This document shows, piece after piece, positions 1 through 11,063 of a stretch of DNA of 64,000 bases (positions within the stretch are counted from its first letter, which is position 1; the number at the start of each line of letters is the position of its first letter). Under the pieces are notes generated by a model, which was given only the letters and a program-made list of their open reading frames with translations, searched no databases and was not told the DNA's origin. The position numbers were made by a program, and so were the translations under genes. The DNA is from Ambrosia x helenae (lineage: Eukaryota > Streptophyta > Magnoliopsida > Asterales > Asteraceae), in assembly GCA_030844895.1 (NCBI GenBank), contig CM061223.1:9993994-10057993 (forward strand). Reading direction: 5' to 3'.

Positions 1-86
1 TGTTCTGGAACTCATAATTTGCTATTTCCCGAGAGAAACAGGATAGGCTATTAGGTTTGTATGGTTGGTGGGTGGTGTGTTCCACC

Positions 87-869
87 CATAGTCACCTAAT
101 TCGCGGTTCACTCCGGTTCGGGTTCGCAATTCGCTAGATGGGATGAATTCGGTACGGAGAGGGGTAGGTTCATTTCGGTACGGTATGGTACGGTGTACCA
201 TTGAGTCTGGTTCGGTATACACAAATTAAAATAAAAATTTACTAAATTCATTAATCAAAATAACCAAAATCCAAAATTTCATATTAGTTTAGGTTAAATA
301 TGATAAACATTTAAAGTTTAAGGACCATGATGTAAGTTTCTAAGTTAGAAAATAAAGAGGCGGCCATATTTGAGTCAAATCACCTCCAAGTGGCCAAGTA
401 GGAAGCCTTAAAGCTTGAAAAATCCATCGGCCAAACAACCATCGAATGGACCCAAACTAAAACCCATAAAATCATATCCATTCTAGTAAGCCCAAACAAT
501 GATCAGGCCCAACATGCACTTAGGGTACGATAATAATCAACAAACCAGCAAACCTAATTGTCATGAAATTTCTGCCGCCACCCATTCTGCCCCCAACATC
601 ATTCACCACCACAGATCAGACAGAAGCAAGTACAGTCAAATAGAAGCAAGAAGCCCTAAAATCGCTTCTTATACTTATAAGGTACGTAGTAAAAACGAAC
701 AATTCATCGAATTTCAAACGATTTCAACAATTGATTTACTGAATTCGATCATCGAATTGCAACCCAAAAATCGCGTACCATGTACGAATTGGTTTGCAAG
801 CGTATTACGAATCATGCGAAACGTACCAAAACGAAATTCGGACCTTATCTGGCGAATTATGTGACTATG
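87..869. mobile_element. hAT-type non-autonomous element, 783 bp
   Basis: Both ends carry an 18-bp terminal inverted repeat starting CATAGTCAC and continuing into TAATTCGC with one mismatch. It is flanked by an 8-bp direct repeat GTTCCACC (79-86 and 870-877). An 8-bp duplication with a CA-starting TIR is typical of hAT. The interior holds repeated CGGTACGG-like words and no transposase. The element sits inside the decayed minus-strand gag, whose frame continues on either side. Confidence 0.8.
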
Positions 870-967
870 GTTCCACCCTATCGCTACTTCCGTTAGTGTT
901 CCCCTGTTGAGCAGCAATAGCTTGACTGATGAGCTGTTGCCAGGGGAAGTGGGCCATCATTTGAGAC

Positions 968-2862
968 TGTAACATCCCGTGATTTTTACTTTTGCATATA
1001 TTTTAAATTCTATACTTAACAATTCCAAGTTCGTCTTTATTCGCTTCTTTTATGTTACTCCTACCAATTCATGACGAGTCGTCATTATAATTTATCCTAT
1101 TCAATTTAGGCGTTATAACAAGAAACTCATTTGGTTAAGATCTTAATATATATTTATTTATTTATTTATTTTAAATAAAACATATATACTTTTTTTTATA
1201 ATAATACTTTTAGAAAAAAAAGAAAAAATAAATAAATAAAGAAAAACGTGACTCTTTGATTTTGACAAAACAACAATAACATACACAATTCAAATGTGTC
1301 GTCGTTTTTTTTATTTTTATTAATATTATTATTATTATTTTTCTTTTGAAGATATAACCCCCACCTAACTCACTCTCAACCACCTCTTAACTCTCTTAAT
1401 TACCCAACCACTTTACCACACCTATAAATACACCACTCCTATCCATTCTAACACTTGCTCATTTCTAAATCCTCTCTAAACCTCCCAATTCTCTAAAGAA
1501 ATCCCAAGAGTGGAAGTCCACTTCTAAGTGAGTTCTCTCATAAACTCCAACTTTATTCTTCTTTCTTCACTTCTTTTCTTCTTCTAACCCCTTGGAGAAA
1601 CCTCTAGGATCTTCCCCATATTTATCCACAAAAGTGTGATAAGGGTAGAGCACCTAAAAGAGGTTCCAAAGGTGGTTGTTTTCTGAATTATACTATATAA
1701 TAATATAAACATATACTTTCAAGTTTCTATCTTACTAGTTTATTATTAATCTTTGGAAGGTTTGTGGTTACACCCTACCTTACCAACTCTCTTGACCCTT
1801 CTTGTGTTACGGATTTATCCACACTAGAAAGGGGAAATCCCGTTTCCAAAACCCACGTTTATTCCATAAGCAAAGTGGTTATGACATGAACCTATCAAAT
1901 GGATTCACATTTCTAACTTTATACCATCCGAATCATCTATGATGGTTTTGTGCTTGGTCTAACTTAATCTCATGACCATCCGGATTGCCCAAAAGGCAAT
2001 TTGTGCTTGGTTTGCCTAAAAGGCTTGCATGACTCTCGTGAATCTATAATCTAAACTCAAACCTACGACCCTTTATTCTCTAAATTCTAGTTAACCAAGG
2101 CTAAGGAACTAATCTCCCAAGACCCGTCTTTGGAACCTTACTAAACGCACCCAAAGGTGAGTTCATACTTGTCCCCCTTTTATTCTTTATTCTTTGGGGC
2201 TCAACATGTATCACTATCAAAACTTAAACGATTTCATACTCTTAAACTATCATGCTCAATCTATTAAACATACTTATATGCTATTTGCCATGCTTACGAT
2301 TCTTGATACTTAAACATAATTCATTAACTATTATTTAGCCCACTTAACATGTATAGCGCTATAGGACTAGCACACCGCCCCCTTTATGGGTCATTGTTAA
2401 GATTTAAACGGCCTAACATGAATATGTTAGGTATACGCTGTGGTACTCGCGGGTTTGAGTTATGTCTTTTGTATGATAGGTATGTGCAATGCTATAGTAT
2501 GAGATTTGAGTAAACCATTCTAAAATACTATGTATGTAAACTAAAACTAGTATGCTCACCAATGCTTTATGTGTTGACGAATATTTTATACATGTTGCAG
2601 GAAATGTTTGATGCAGGATATTCAAGAAACCTACTTAGGATTGGACTAGAAACTCACGCTAGTTTAAATTCTATATTTTGATGTCGTATTTCTCTTTTCA
2701 TGAAAACAATTTGTATTCTGTTATCTTTTTAGACGATAATTATGCTATGAATGAAATTTTATCTTTAAATCATATTGCCACGAATTCTAGTGTCATGAAG
2801 TCTTTGAACAATCTATCACAAGTCGCGCCTCGATGTATTCCGCCATCGGTTGGGGTGTGACA
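968..2862 (+). mobile_element. Solo LTR, 1895 bp (family A)
   Basis: The sequence begins TGTAACATCCCG, ends GGGGTGTGACA, and is flanked on both sides by the 5-bp repeat GAGAC (963-967 and 2863-2867), as expected for an LTR left after recombination between two LTRs. No internal retrotransposon genes are present. The terminal CCGCCATCGGTTGGGGTGT and an internal stretch near 2550-2600 recur in the LTR at 34606-36033, so both belong to one family. Superfamily is not determinable without the interior. Confidence 0.85.
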
Positions 2863-3630
2863 GAGACATCATGTAGGGCATGAGGTTAAAGCCTTGAAGG
2901 CTCTCAGTCGCTGCTACGTTGCTTACTACCATGGGTACACTCAAGGAGGCACTACGGGCCATAGGCAGAGTAGCCATGGCCTGAGCCCATGAGGTGGCAG
3001 CCGGTGGTGGGACACTGGCAATGGGTTATTGTAGGAGTTGGTCCAGGGTGAGTTCATACCCGATGGGTGCACCAGTGGTGGTGGATTAGGTAGTGAACAG
3101 AGGAAAAGCGGTAGGACTAGGCCTGGTCGTTTGATGGACAAGAAGCCTGCTGCTTGGACCTGCTTCATAACTTCGGAAAGCGGTTTGCTGGCTAGGTCGG
3201 CTAGTGAGAGGAAGGGGCGGTCCAGGAGAAAGTGACACTTCCTCGTCGTTGTAGTCTAGCTGGATGCGGACCCCTTTCTCTCTTTCCCTCATGACATGCT
3301 GGTTTAAGAGAGACCTGAGCTGTAGGAAGTTACTAGCGATTCCTTCTGGGTCAGATCTATACGTTTAGGTCCTTGTATGTCATTAGGGAGAGGAGACATC
3401 ACCCCTGAACGTGCAGGGGGTGGAGTTTGGAAGACAGTGAACTCAGGGTGAGTTGGTGGAGTTGGGGTACCAGCAGGGGTACTTTCAGGAGTGGAAAACG
3501 ACACAGATCTGTTAGGAGATGCTTGATCTGTGCTTGGTGAGATCTGGTTCACCTCTTCTTGAGACTCAGGGTCAGACATGCTAGGAAGTCGGAGCTACAC
3601 AACTGATATTTTAAGGAAACAATGGCGCAA

Positions 3631-3648
3631 CCCCACGGTAGGCGCCAA
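3631..3648 (-). promoter_or_regulatory. Primer binding site of the old Tat-like element
   Basis: On the minus strand TTGGCGCCTACCGTGGGG follows the LTR end by two bases. TGGCGCC at the start of the site is usual in Tat-type plant elements; the tRNA was not identified with certainty. Confidence 0.6.
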
Positions 3649-3650
3649 CT

Positions 3651-4312
3651 TGTTGCTACAACAAATAATAGCCTAACGTTAGTCCTGAGTCACAAAAAGG
3701 GGTTAAAGGGTTCAAGAGTTCCGATCTGCCAAACGTAGGTCGTGGTGTCCTCCTACGTTGCAAAACGTGGAAGGAGGTTCAAGATAATATGATTTTTGTT
3801 AGTGTTGGAATTCTGGTCTGAGTATTACTCCATACCAGAATTGTCAAGACTTGAGAGATGTGTGCATGTGATGGAGATAGACTCCTCACGTGTGTGTGTT
3901 GACTAAAGGAATAAAAGATTGAGTGTAAGAGGAATAATCAGGGATGGATCAGATGTGTGGATTTGATCTTGATTATATAGAGGAGTTGTCTTCTAATTCA
4001 GGAAGACATATTATCTTGGACCATGTTGCAACAAGAGGACATGCCACTTTAGGTTGGTAATGGCTTTGGACCTGCGGTCCGAGCTGTGCAATGTCTACAC
4101 GACAGGTGCTTTGTGCTGGCCGAGGAAAAGGTGACAAGACAGGTCATCTTTTGATCTGTGCTTATTCGTCATTTGAACCTTTGTAGGTTTCACCGCTTCA
4201 AGCGTATATTTGTGATGGTTATCAGACTTTTTGCCTTGGGCTACCTACGTCATCAAGGGTCCATTTCAATATTAATATATGGATCTCGCTTTTGATTTAT
4301 CTTTCTTCAACA
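3651..4312 (-). repeat. 5' LTR of the old Tat-like element, 662 bp
   Basis: On the minus strand it begins TGTTGAAGAAAG and ends GTAGCAACA next to the primer site. A TATATAA box lies on the same strand at 3979-3973, a plausible LTR promoter. The partner LTR would lie left of the window, so identity and age cannot be judged. Confidence 0.65.
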
Positions 4313-4614
4313 AATAACGATATGTTTAATCATTTTCGACTTTAGTTCATGGCGTAATAAAAGAATATTAGGCATTTTAGCAAGACGGTCCATCCATTCT
4401 TTCACATCTTCTGCCTATACTAGTTTAATATGTACAACGCAATAAATGTCAAAACACGTTTTGTGTACAAAGGATCATATATGCTGCAGTTAGTATCAAA
4501 ACAAAGGGTTTCTAAAAACGACTAAATGCATAAAAGAGTAGCAACATTGCTAACACCAAATCATCAAAAATTTACAATTTCATTTACCTAAATCAAGAAG
4601 CAATAACATACTAT
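4313..4614. other. AT-rich spacer, no feature seen
   Basis: This stretch between the old LTR and the young Tat element has no ORF, TIR or tandem repeat that I can recognise. It continues at 15671 after the insertion and appears to be ordinary non-coding DNA. Confidence 0.5.
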
Positions 4615-4619
4615 TACAC

Positions 4620-5108
4620 TGACGAGGTAGGCCCATTCCAGATGGATCGGCCCAACTCCAACTAAAGGCCCACATTGTCTTAAGGCTAGTCCAACGACAG
4701 AATAACGCCGAATGGGCCAAGGTGGTCATCTCCCGGGCTATTGATAAGCTCCAACCTCTTCCCCGAACAATAGGGGATGAAGGGTTCAATAGAAGAGATA
4801 AGGCCTATCTCCATGAGAACCGTGGACTTAGTTCCTGGAGATAGGCTCAATAAGGCGGTTACGAGAAAGGTTATAAATACAGGTAAAAGGTACGTCAATA
4901 TTCATTCACTCACAAAAAGCTATTGCTTTACTTTCACCTCAGAAACCTATACTTATTCTCACGCCGGAGGGTGGTCACAGGAAACCCCCCTTTCCTGTGA
5001 CGAGTCCTAACGGTGCTTTGTTTTGCAGGCATCCGGATATCACTTAAGAAGGTTGTTTACAATCGGAGCATTTATTCTTGTCTACTCGGAGAGGTACATA
5101 CTTCTTCA
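4620..5108 (+). repeat. 5' LTR of the young Tat element
   Basis: It begins TGACGAGGTAGG, ends ACTTCTTCA, and matches 15177-15665 base for base by eye. A TATAAATA box at 4872-4879 is the likely start signal for genomic RNA. Confidence 0.95.
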
Positions 5109-5109
5109 T

Positions 5110-5127
5110 TGGCGCCATCCGTGGGAC
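5110..5127 (+). promoter_or_regulatory. Primer binding site of the young Tat element
   Basis: TGGCGCCATCCGTGGGAC begins two bases after the LTR end. The first seven bases match the acceptor-end complement used by several plant Ty3 elements; the rest diverges from the standard tRNA-Asp site, so the primer tRNA is unassigned. Confidence 0.7.
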
Positions 5128-5173
5128 CCGTACAAGAAACTAGCTACCGGTTGAAATAACCTGAAGGACCGAG

Positions 5174-8100
5174 ATGACTTCAAATCAAAATGCCATGGTT
5201 ACCGCCAACCCGGCAAGAAGCGATCAGAATTTGACTCCCACAACGGAGCGGATTGATGGTACAATAGCCTCCGACTCGGAAGGGGAAGGTGACGGAGTGG
5301 CTCCGGGGTTTTCTCTAGGGACATCAGCCCCACTCCCTGGGAATACGCAGACTTTGGCGTCACCCGGAGGCCACCAAGGACGTTTCTCTTCTGCAAGAGG
5401 ACCGGTCCTATTACCTACATACACTCGACCGATTGTTAGTACAAGTTTCTCAGCCCCTCGAGTTTCGGCACCCGTATCATCGATGCCTTGGTTTACAGCA
5501 GCACAAAGTCTCCCACTTTTCTCGGCTGCGGTCTCAGCAGCCATGACCTCATCACCACAAGCAACTCTCATGCAGCCGAATATGCCGCCTTACACACCGG
5601 TCACTCCCGGGAATCAACCGTTCATGCCTTACTATCCTATGTCACCATATGGGTACATGTGTGCACCGTCAACTGGTGGGGCATACGCATACCCGTATCC
5701 TTACATGTATCCCCCGGTACAACCACCCCCGGGGTGGAACTCTCAGACAGGGATAACCTCGAACGAAAGACTGAATGAAGTACGCACTCGCCTCAATTAT
5801 GAAACCACTCCCGGGGGCCCGGGAGCTTCCACGGGACCTACCCAGGAACGACAGCAGAACGCAGTGGTAGTACAGGAAGGTGAAGATCAGGGAGATGATG
5901 AAGACCTTACCCGGCCATACCGTCCTCCGACGATGGCAACATACTCCAAGTTCACGGAAAGGATAGCCAATGCCCCGTTACCCCAGAACCTGAAACTCCC
6001 ATCGACAGTGGGTAAGTATGACGGGATTGGGGACCCGGATGACCATCTGAGCATCTTTGAATCTGTAGCCTCATCCAAGGACTGGCCAATGCAGGCCTGG
6101 TGCCACATGTTCGTTCAGACCCTAGTGGGAGCATCACGGGTCTGGTGGGACAGCTTGCCTCCCCGGTCTATTTCAAACTGGAAAGACATCCATAAGGGAT
6201 TCACCCAGCAGTTCAGTCAACAGCGCAGACACACCAAGTATAGGGAGGAGGTAATGCACATCCGCCAAAGAGACAATGAACCAATGGAGAATTTCATAAT
6301 ACGGTTCAACAAAGAAAGGCTTCAGATTCCGGGTCTGACTGAAGAATTAGCATGTACTGCATTCACCATGGGGGTGAATGACGATGGATTGTTAAGAAAG
6401 CTTCATGGTCCCCATGGGTATCCTCAGACCATGGACGAAATGATGACAGTAGCTAAGGCATACGTCAAGCAGGAGAAGTCAATTGCCATGAACCATGCAG
6501 TACGGAAGAAGCAAGAGGCTACAAAAACAAGTGACAACCAGGACTCCAGAGGCTCCAGAAACAGGGGGCGGTCGGGTCAACCTTATTCCAGAGATGACCG
6601 GCGAGACGAACGCCGGGAAGAGCGGAGAGATGATCGTCGCGAGCAGGGGCGAAGATCGGAAAGGTCTCGCGACTCTTATTCCAGCAGAGGAGATACGGCT
6701 TCCAAGCCCAAGCTGGATTACCCGGAGCTGATCAAGACGCCATCACAAATACTTGAAACGGAGAACCTAAGGCTGAACACTCCTCGGCCGGTCAAGGACT
6801 CTCCGTCAAAAGACAAGTCAAAGTTCTGTGATTACCACAAAGGCAACGGCCATGACACGAATGATTGTTTCCAACTGAAGAGACAAATAGAGTACTTCGT
6901 CAGAACAGGGAAGCTAGCTCATCTGGTTAAGGACACTAAACCGGAAGCAACAACCTGGGAAGACAGGGCGGCTGGCAAAAAGCCCAGGGAGATCAATACA
7001 ATACGGCCGGAGGCAAGAGGCAGCTCCAAGAGACGATTCGAAACAATTGAGCCGTGGATGGAAACGGTGATGACTGTACCCCCGTACTATAAAGCATTAC
7101 GAATGGAAGCGCTGGTAATCTCAGCAGCTGTAGGTGACTACAGTATGAAAAGAATCATGGTAGACACGGGCAGTTCAGAAGATATCATCTATGAGCCATG
7201 TTTCAGAAGAATGTCAATGGAGGACCAGAAGATGTTAGCACCGGCCCACGGTCCGGTAAAAGGATTCACAGGAGAATGTATAGAGCCGTTGGGGCAACTG
7301 ACGTTCCCAGTCACACTCGGCGATGGTTATAAGGAACGAACGATCCTTGTTACTTTTCTGGTGATCCCAGCTACGTCACAGTACAACCTAATCATTGGCC
7401 GATACACGTTGGGACGAATAGACGCCCTGGTATCTACAGCCAGGGGCTTTCTCATGTTCCCAACACCACACGGAGTAGCCACGGTGACCGGGGAAAAAGT
7501 TGTCGCAGCAGCTGAGGGCGCAGCATGCCGTCAGGCACCTTCCGGTATACGGGGCCCGGAGAGATGGGTGTTGAGCACGAAACACCCAGATCAAACGGTC
7601 ACCATTGGAGATTCGCTGGCCCCGACCACTCAGGAGAAGTTGAAGCGGCTGTTAAAACGCAACATGGACGTTTTTGCATTCTCACATTCTGACATGACTG
7701 GAATTGCTCGGGAAAAAGCAGAACACAAGCTGTCTACCTACCCAAACGTGAAACCAGTCACACAAAAGAGAAGAAGCATGGCTCCAGATAGAAGAGCGGC
7801 TGTAGTGCAAGAGGTAAAAAAGTTGGAAGAAGCCGGGATCCTCAGAAAAACCAAGTACCACACATGGGTCGCCAACCCTGTCATGGTTCGAAAGCACGAC
7901 GGATCATGGAGGATGTGTGTAGACTATAAGGATCTGAATAAAGCATGTCCTAAAGATGCATACCCGCTTCCGGAGATAGACCTCAAGGTCGATTCCCTAG
8001 CTCCTTTCCAGTACAAGTGTTTCTTGGACGCATACAAAGGGTATCATCAGATTCAGATGGCTAAGGAGGATGAGGAGAAGACAGCTTTCCACACGGACGC

Positions 8101-10780
8101 TGGTATATTCTGCTACACCAAAATGCCGTTCGGCTTGAAGAATGCTGGGGCAACGTATCAACGGCTGATGGATCAAGCGTTCGAGCACCAGATCGGCAGG
8201 AACCTGGAAGTGTACGTGGATGATCTGGTAATCAAAAGCAAGACTGAAGAGATGATGTTAAAAGATATCGAAGAAACATTTGATACTCTCCGAGAATATA
8301 ACATCAAGCTGAACCCGGGAAAGTGCTCTTTTGGGGTTGAAGAAGGGAAGTTCCTGGGAGTAATAGTGTCCAAGGACGGGTTCCGAGTCAACCCGGAAAA
8401 GGTGGCAGCAATCAGGAATATGCCCGCCCCTAAGACTTTGAAAGATGCCCAAACACTCAACGGGAGGTTAGCTGCCATCAGCAGGTTCCTGGCCCGGCAT
8501 GCTGAGCGTTCTCTACCATTTATCTCCACACTTAAGGACTGCCTGAACAAGAACAAGTTTAAGTGGACTGAAGAAGCGGACAATGCATTCGAACAGATGA
8601 AAACATTCGTCGGTAACTTGCCCATGCTCACAGCACCTCGTCCGGGAGAAGTGTTGAAGATGTATCTGGCGGCGGGGCACCAGGCCGTCAGTTCAGTTTT
8701 ACTAGTTGAAAGAAACAAATGCCAGACCCCAATTTACTACATCAGCCGGACACTATCAGACGCCGAGGCCAGGTATCCTACCCTGGAGAAATCGGTACTG
8801 GCGCTGGTACATCCATCCCGGAGGCTGCGCAGGTACTTCCAGGCTCACGAAGTGGAAGTCCTCACAAACTTCCAACTGGGACAAATTATAAACAGGCCAG
8901 AGGTGTCGGGACGACTGGCCAAGTGGGCGATTGAATTGGGAGCACTAGATGTGTCGTTTAAAAAGCGAACGGCCGTAAAGGGCCAAGTACTGGCTGATTT
9001 CATGACAGAAATCCCGGAAGGAGAAGAGATCAAGGAATCGGTGCCGAGAGTTGAAGATATGCTGGAAGACGAGTCTACTCCGTGGCAGCTATATACGGAT
9101 GGCTCCTCCAACAGCAAGGGTGCCGGAGCAGGATTATTATTGGTTAGCCCGGAGGGTGCACGGTTCCTCTATGCCCTCCGGTTCGATTTTGAATGCTCTA
9201 ATAACCAATCTGAATACGAAGCCCTATTGGCGGGACTGCGAGTGGCCCTGGCCATGGGAGCCACCCGGGTGGATGCCCATGTGGACTCACTCTTGGTCAA
9301 CAATCAGGTGAACGAGTCATATGAAGCCAAGGACGAGTCTATGGCCAGATACCTAGAAAAGACAAAGGAGTTGATGGCAAAATTCAAGCAGGTCACGCTA
9401 CATCATGTGAGAAGGCACAAGAATGACATTGCTGATGCTCTTAGTAAGTTGGCCTCGTCCGGCCCGGATGCAAACGTCCACACAGAAACTTTAAAGCACC
9501 CGTCCACACAGATATCAGAAGTTCACCTGGTGCACGCGGTTGAGGTCTCCTGGATGACCCCTATACATAAGTTTTTAACAGATGGAAGTCTGCCGGAAGA
9601 TAAAGCCGAGGCAATGAAAATTCGGACCAAGGCCATTCAATATGAAATCCAAGCCGGGGTGCTTTACAGAAAGTCTTACCTAGGGCCATCCCTGAGATGT
9701 GTATCCCCTTCGGAAGCCAGGTATTTGATCAAGGACATCCATTCGGGAATGTGTGGGATTCATGCAGGACCCCGGGCAGTGGTAGCCAAGATCACAAATG
9801 CAGGATACTACTGGCCCGGGATGCACACCATGGCCGTCGAAGAACTCAGGAAGTGCATCAGTTGTCAAAAGTATGCACCGGTAACGACCAGACCAAAGAA
9901 CAACTTAATCCCGGTAACAGCAGCATGGCCCTTTCAAAAATGGGGCATTGATTTGGTCGGACCTTTTCCTCTAGCCCCGGGAAAGCTCAAGTACCTGGTG
10001 GTAGCCATTGACTACTTTACAAAGTGGGTAGAGGCAAAGCCGTTGGCCAAGATAGAGGCGAGCAACATCAAGAAGTTTTTATGGGAACACATAGTATGCA
10101 GGTTCGGAGTCCCCTTGTACCTGGTCAGCGACAACGGGACGCAGTTCGCGGACAAGCACATACAAGAATGGTGCAAAAGCCTGAACATACAGCAAGTATT
10201 CACGTCTGTGGCTCACCCTCAAGGAAATGGGCAAGTTGAGAGGGCGAACAGGAGCATCCTGGACGGGTTGAAGAGACGCTTGGACCAGGAAGGAACATCA
10301 TGGGTTGACCAGCTTTCGCATGTTCTCTGGGCACATCGAACAACACCCAAGACAAGCAATGGAGAGACTCCTTTCTGTCTGACCTACGGATCGGAAGCGA
10401 TGATTCCGGCCGAGGTGATGCTGCCATCTACCAGATACGCCGACCCCAATGCTGACAATGACCAGTTGTTAAGACTCAATCTTGACGCAATAGAGGCCCG
10501 GCGTGATGAAGCCCATATCAAGGAAGCCCGGTACAAGAGGTTGATGGAAAAATATTACAACAAGAGAGTCCGGACCTGCTCATTCAAGCCCGGCGACCTG
10601 GTCATGAGGGATAATGAGGCAAGCAGACAACTGCCACCGGGAAAACTAAGTCCCAACTGGGAGGGACCATATGAAGTCATTGAAAGCCTGGGAAAGGGAG
10701 CATACCGACTAAAACAACTGGACGGGACGCCGGTACCCAGAAGTTGGAATGCTGCCCAACTCAGAAAATGTTACATGTAA
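5174..10780 (+). CDS. Gag-pol polyprotein of the Tat-lineage Ty3 element (1868 aa)
   Basis: Single unbroken ORF beginning 65 bp after the LTR. Domain order: Pro/Ser-rich N-terminus (1-270); retrotransposon gag/capsid region (about 290-430); Arg/Asp-rich basic stretch (about 450-510); a zinc-knuckle variant C552-X2-H555-X4-H560-X4-C565; aspartic protease with DTGSS near 663; reverse transcriptase with the MPFGLKNAGATYQ block and YVDD near 1013; a degenerate RNase H; a linker; a second RNase H starting YTDGSS (D1309) with downstream E, D and DIADALSKLA; integrase with an H-H-C-C finger and catalytic D1593, D1653 and E1689 (35-residue gap between D1653 and E1689); a C-terminal FKPGDLV region. 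The protein makes virus-like particles and copies the element through RNA. All catalytic motifs I could check are present. Confidence 0.96.
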   Translation: MTSNQNAMVTANPARSDQNLTPTTERIDGTIASDSEGEGDGVAPGFSLGTSAPLPGNTQTLASPGGHQGRFSSARGPVLLPTYTRPIVSTSFSAPRVSAPVSSMPWFTAAQSLPLFSAAVSAAMTSSPQATLMQPNMPPYTPVTPGNQPFMPYYPMSPYGYMCAPSTGGAYAYPYPYMYPPVQPPPGWNSQTGITSNERLNEVRTRLNYETTPGGPGASTGPTQERQQNAVVVQEGEDQGDDEDLTRPYRPPTMATYSKFTERIANAPLPQNLKLPSTVGKYDGIGDPDDHLSIFESVASSKDWPMQAWCHMFVQTLVGASRVWWDSLPPRSISNWKDIHKGFTQQFSQQRRHTKYREEVMHIRQRDNEPMENFIIRFNKERLQIPGLTEELACTAFTMGVNDDGLLRKLHGPHGYPQTMDEMMTVAKAYVKQEKSIAMNHAVRKKQEATKTSDNQDSRGSRNRGRSGQPYSRDDRRDERREERRDDRREQGRRSERSRDSYSSRGDTASKPKLDYPELIKTPSQILETENLRLNTPRPVKDSPSKDKSKFCDYHKGNGHDTNDCFQLKRQIEYFVRTGKLAHLVKDTKPEATTWEDRAAGKKPREINTIRPEARGSSKRRFETIEPWMETVMTVPPYYKALRMEALVISAAVGDYSMKRIMVDTGSSEDIIYEPCFRRMSMEDQKMLAPAHGPVKGFTGECIEPLGQLTFPVTLGDGYKERTILVTFLVIPATSQYNLIIGRYTLGRIDALVSTARGFLMFPTPHGVATVTGEKVVAAAEGAACRQAPSGIRGPERWVLSTKHPDQTVTIGDSLAPTTQEKLKRLLKRNMDVFAFSHSDMTGIAREKAEHKLSTYPNVKPVTQKRRSMAPDRRAAVVQEVKKLEEAGILRKTKYHTWVANPVMVRKHDGSWRMCVDYKDLNKACPKDAYPLPEIDLKVDSLAPFQYKCFLDAYKGYHQIQMAKEDEEKTAFHTDAGIFCYTKMPFGLKNAGATYQRLMDQAFEHQIGRNLEVYVDDLVIKSKTEEMMLKDIEETFDTLREYNIKLNPGKCSFGVEEGKFLGVIVSKDGFRVNPEKVAAIRNMPAPKTLKDAQTLNGRLAAISRFLARHAERSLPFISTLKDCLNKNKFKWTEEADNAFEQMKTFVGNLPMLTAPRPGEVLKMYLAAGHQAVSSVLLVERNKCQTPIYYISRTLSDAEARYPTLEKSVLALVHPSRRLRRYFQAHEVEVLTNFQLGQIINRPEVSGRLAKWAIELGALDVSFKKRTAVKGQVLADFMTEIPEGEEIKESVPRVEDMLEDESTPWQLYTDGSSNSKGAGAGLLLVSPEGARFLYALRFDFECSNNQSEYEALLAGLRVALAMGATRVDAHVDSLLVNNQVNESYEAKDESMARYLEKTKELMAKFKQVTLHHVRRHKNDIADALSKLASSGPDANVHTETLKHPSTQISEVHLVHAVEVSWMTPIHKFLTDGSLPEDKAEAMKIRTKAIQYEIQAGVLYRKSYLGPSLRCVSPSEARYLIKDIHSGMCGIHAGPRAVVAKITNAGYYWPGMHTMAVEELRKCISCQKYAPVTTRPKNNLIPVTAAWPFQKWGIDLVGPFPLAPGKLKYLVVAIDYFTKWVEAKPLAKIEASNIKKFLWEHIVCRFGVPLYLVSDNGTQFADKHIQEWCKSLNIQQVFTSVAHPQGNGQVERANRSILDGLKRRLDQEGTSWVDQLSHVLWAHRTTPKTSNGETPFCLTYGSEAMIPAEVMLPSTRYADPNADNDQLLRLNLDAIEARRDEAHIKEARYKRLMEKYYNKRVRTCSFKPGDLVMRDNEASRQLPPGKLSPNWEGPYEVIESLGKGAYRLKQLDGTPVPRSWNAAQLRKCYM

Positions 10781-11063
10781 CACAAAAGTTCAGGGCTTTA
10801 GGCCATTGTAAACATTGACCGGACGGATACCATGACACCCCGGTCAATCAAGTTTTATTTTTCTTGTTATTCATTACAATTAATAAAACAACGCCGATGA
10901 TGGCATTTTCAGTACTTATATTCCATTATAAATAACATGCTAGACAAAGCATAATTACAAAAAACGGTAGGGGCAGGACAAAAATCCAAAGCCAATAATA
11001 ATAATTTTCCTACCAACTATACATAGCGCTATTTTCCTAAAAGCCTTGTTCAAATTGCAAGCA

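Larger units (their letters stand above)
1..3579 (-). pseudogene. Decayed gag of an older Tat-like LTR retrotransposon, interrupted twice
   Basis: The minus strand reads from an ATG at 3579, just inside an LTR and primer site, into a Ser/Pro/Thr-rich protein resembling the variable gag N-terminus of Tat-type Ty3 elements. The reading frame breaks after about 90 codons (stop near 3304) and continues in other frames through 3292-2868, so it is dead. A solo LTR (968-2862) and a hAT element (87-869) interrupt it. When both are skipped, the coding frame resumes at 967-870 and again at 86-1, giving a continuous Gln/Ala/Ser-rich stretch. The remainder lies beyond the left edge. That it is gag, and not a host gene, is inferred from position directly after the LTR and PBS. 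Confidence 0.6.

Noticed and set aside
915..945. Possible hammerhead ribozyme core (CTGATGAG)
   Set aside because: The GAAAC and cleavage-site elements with matching stems are absent; the motif lies in the gag remnant coding strand.
7388..8718. Antisense frames within gag-pol (up to 181 codons)
   Set aside because: Shadows of the GC-balanced pol coding sequence, without splice signals, promoters or known domains, unlike the antisense genes downstream of pol.
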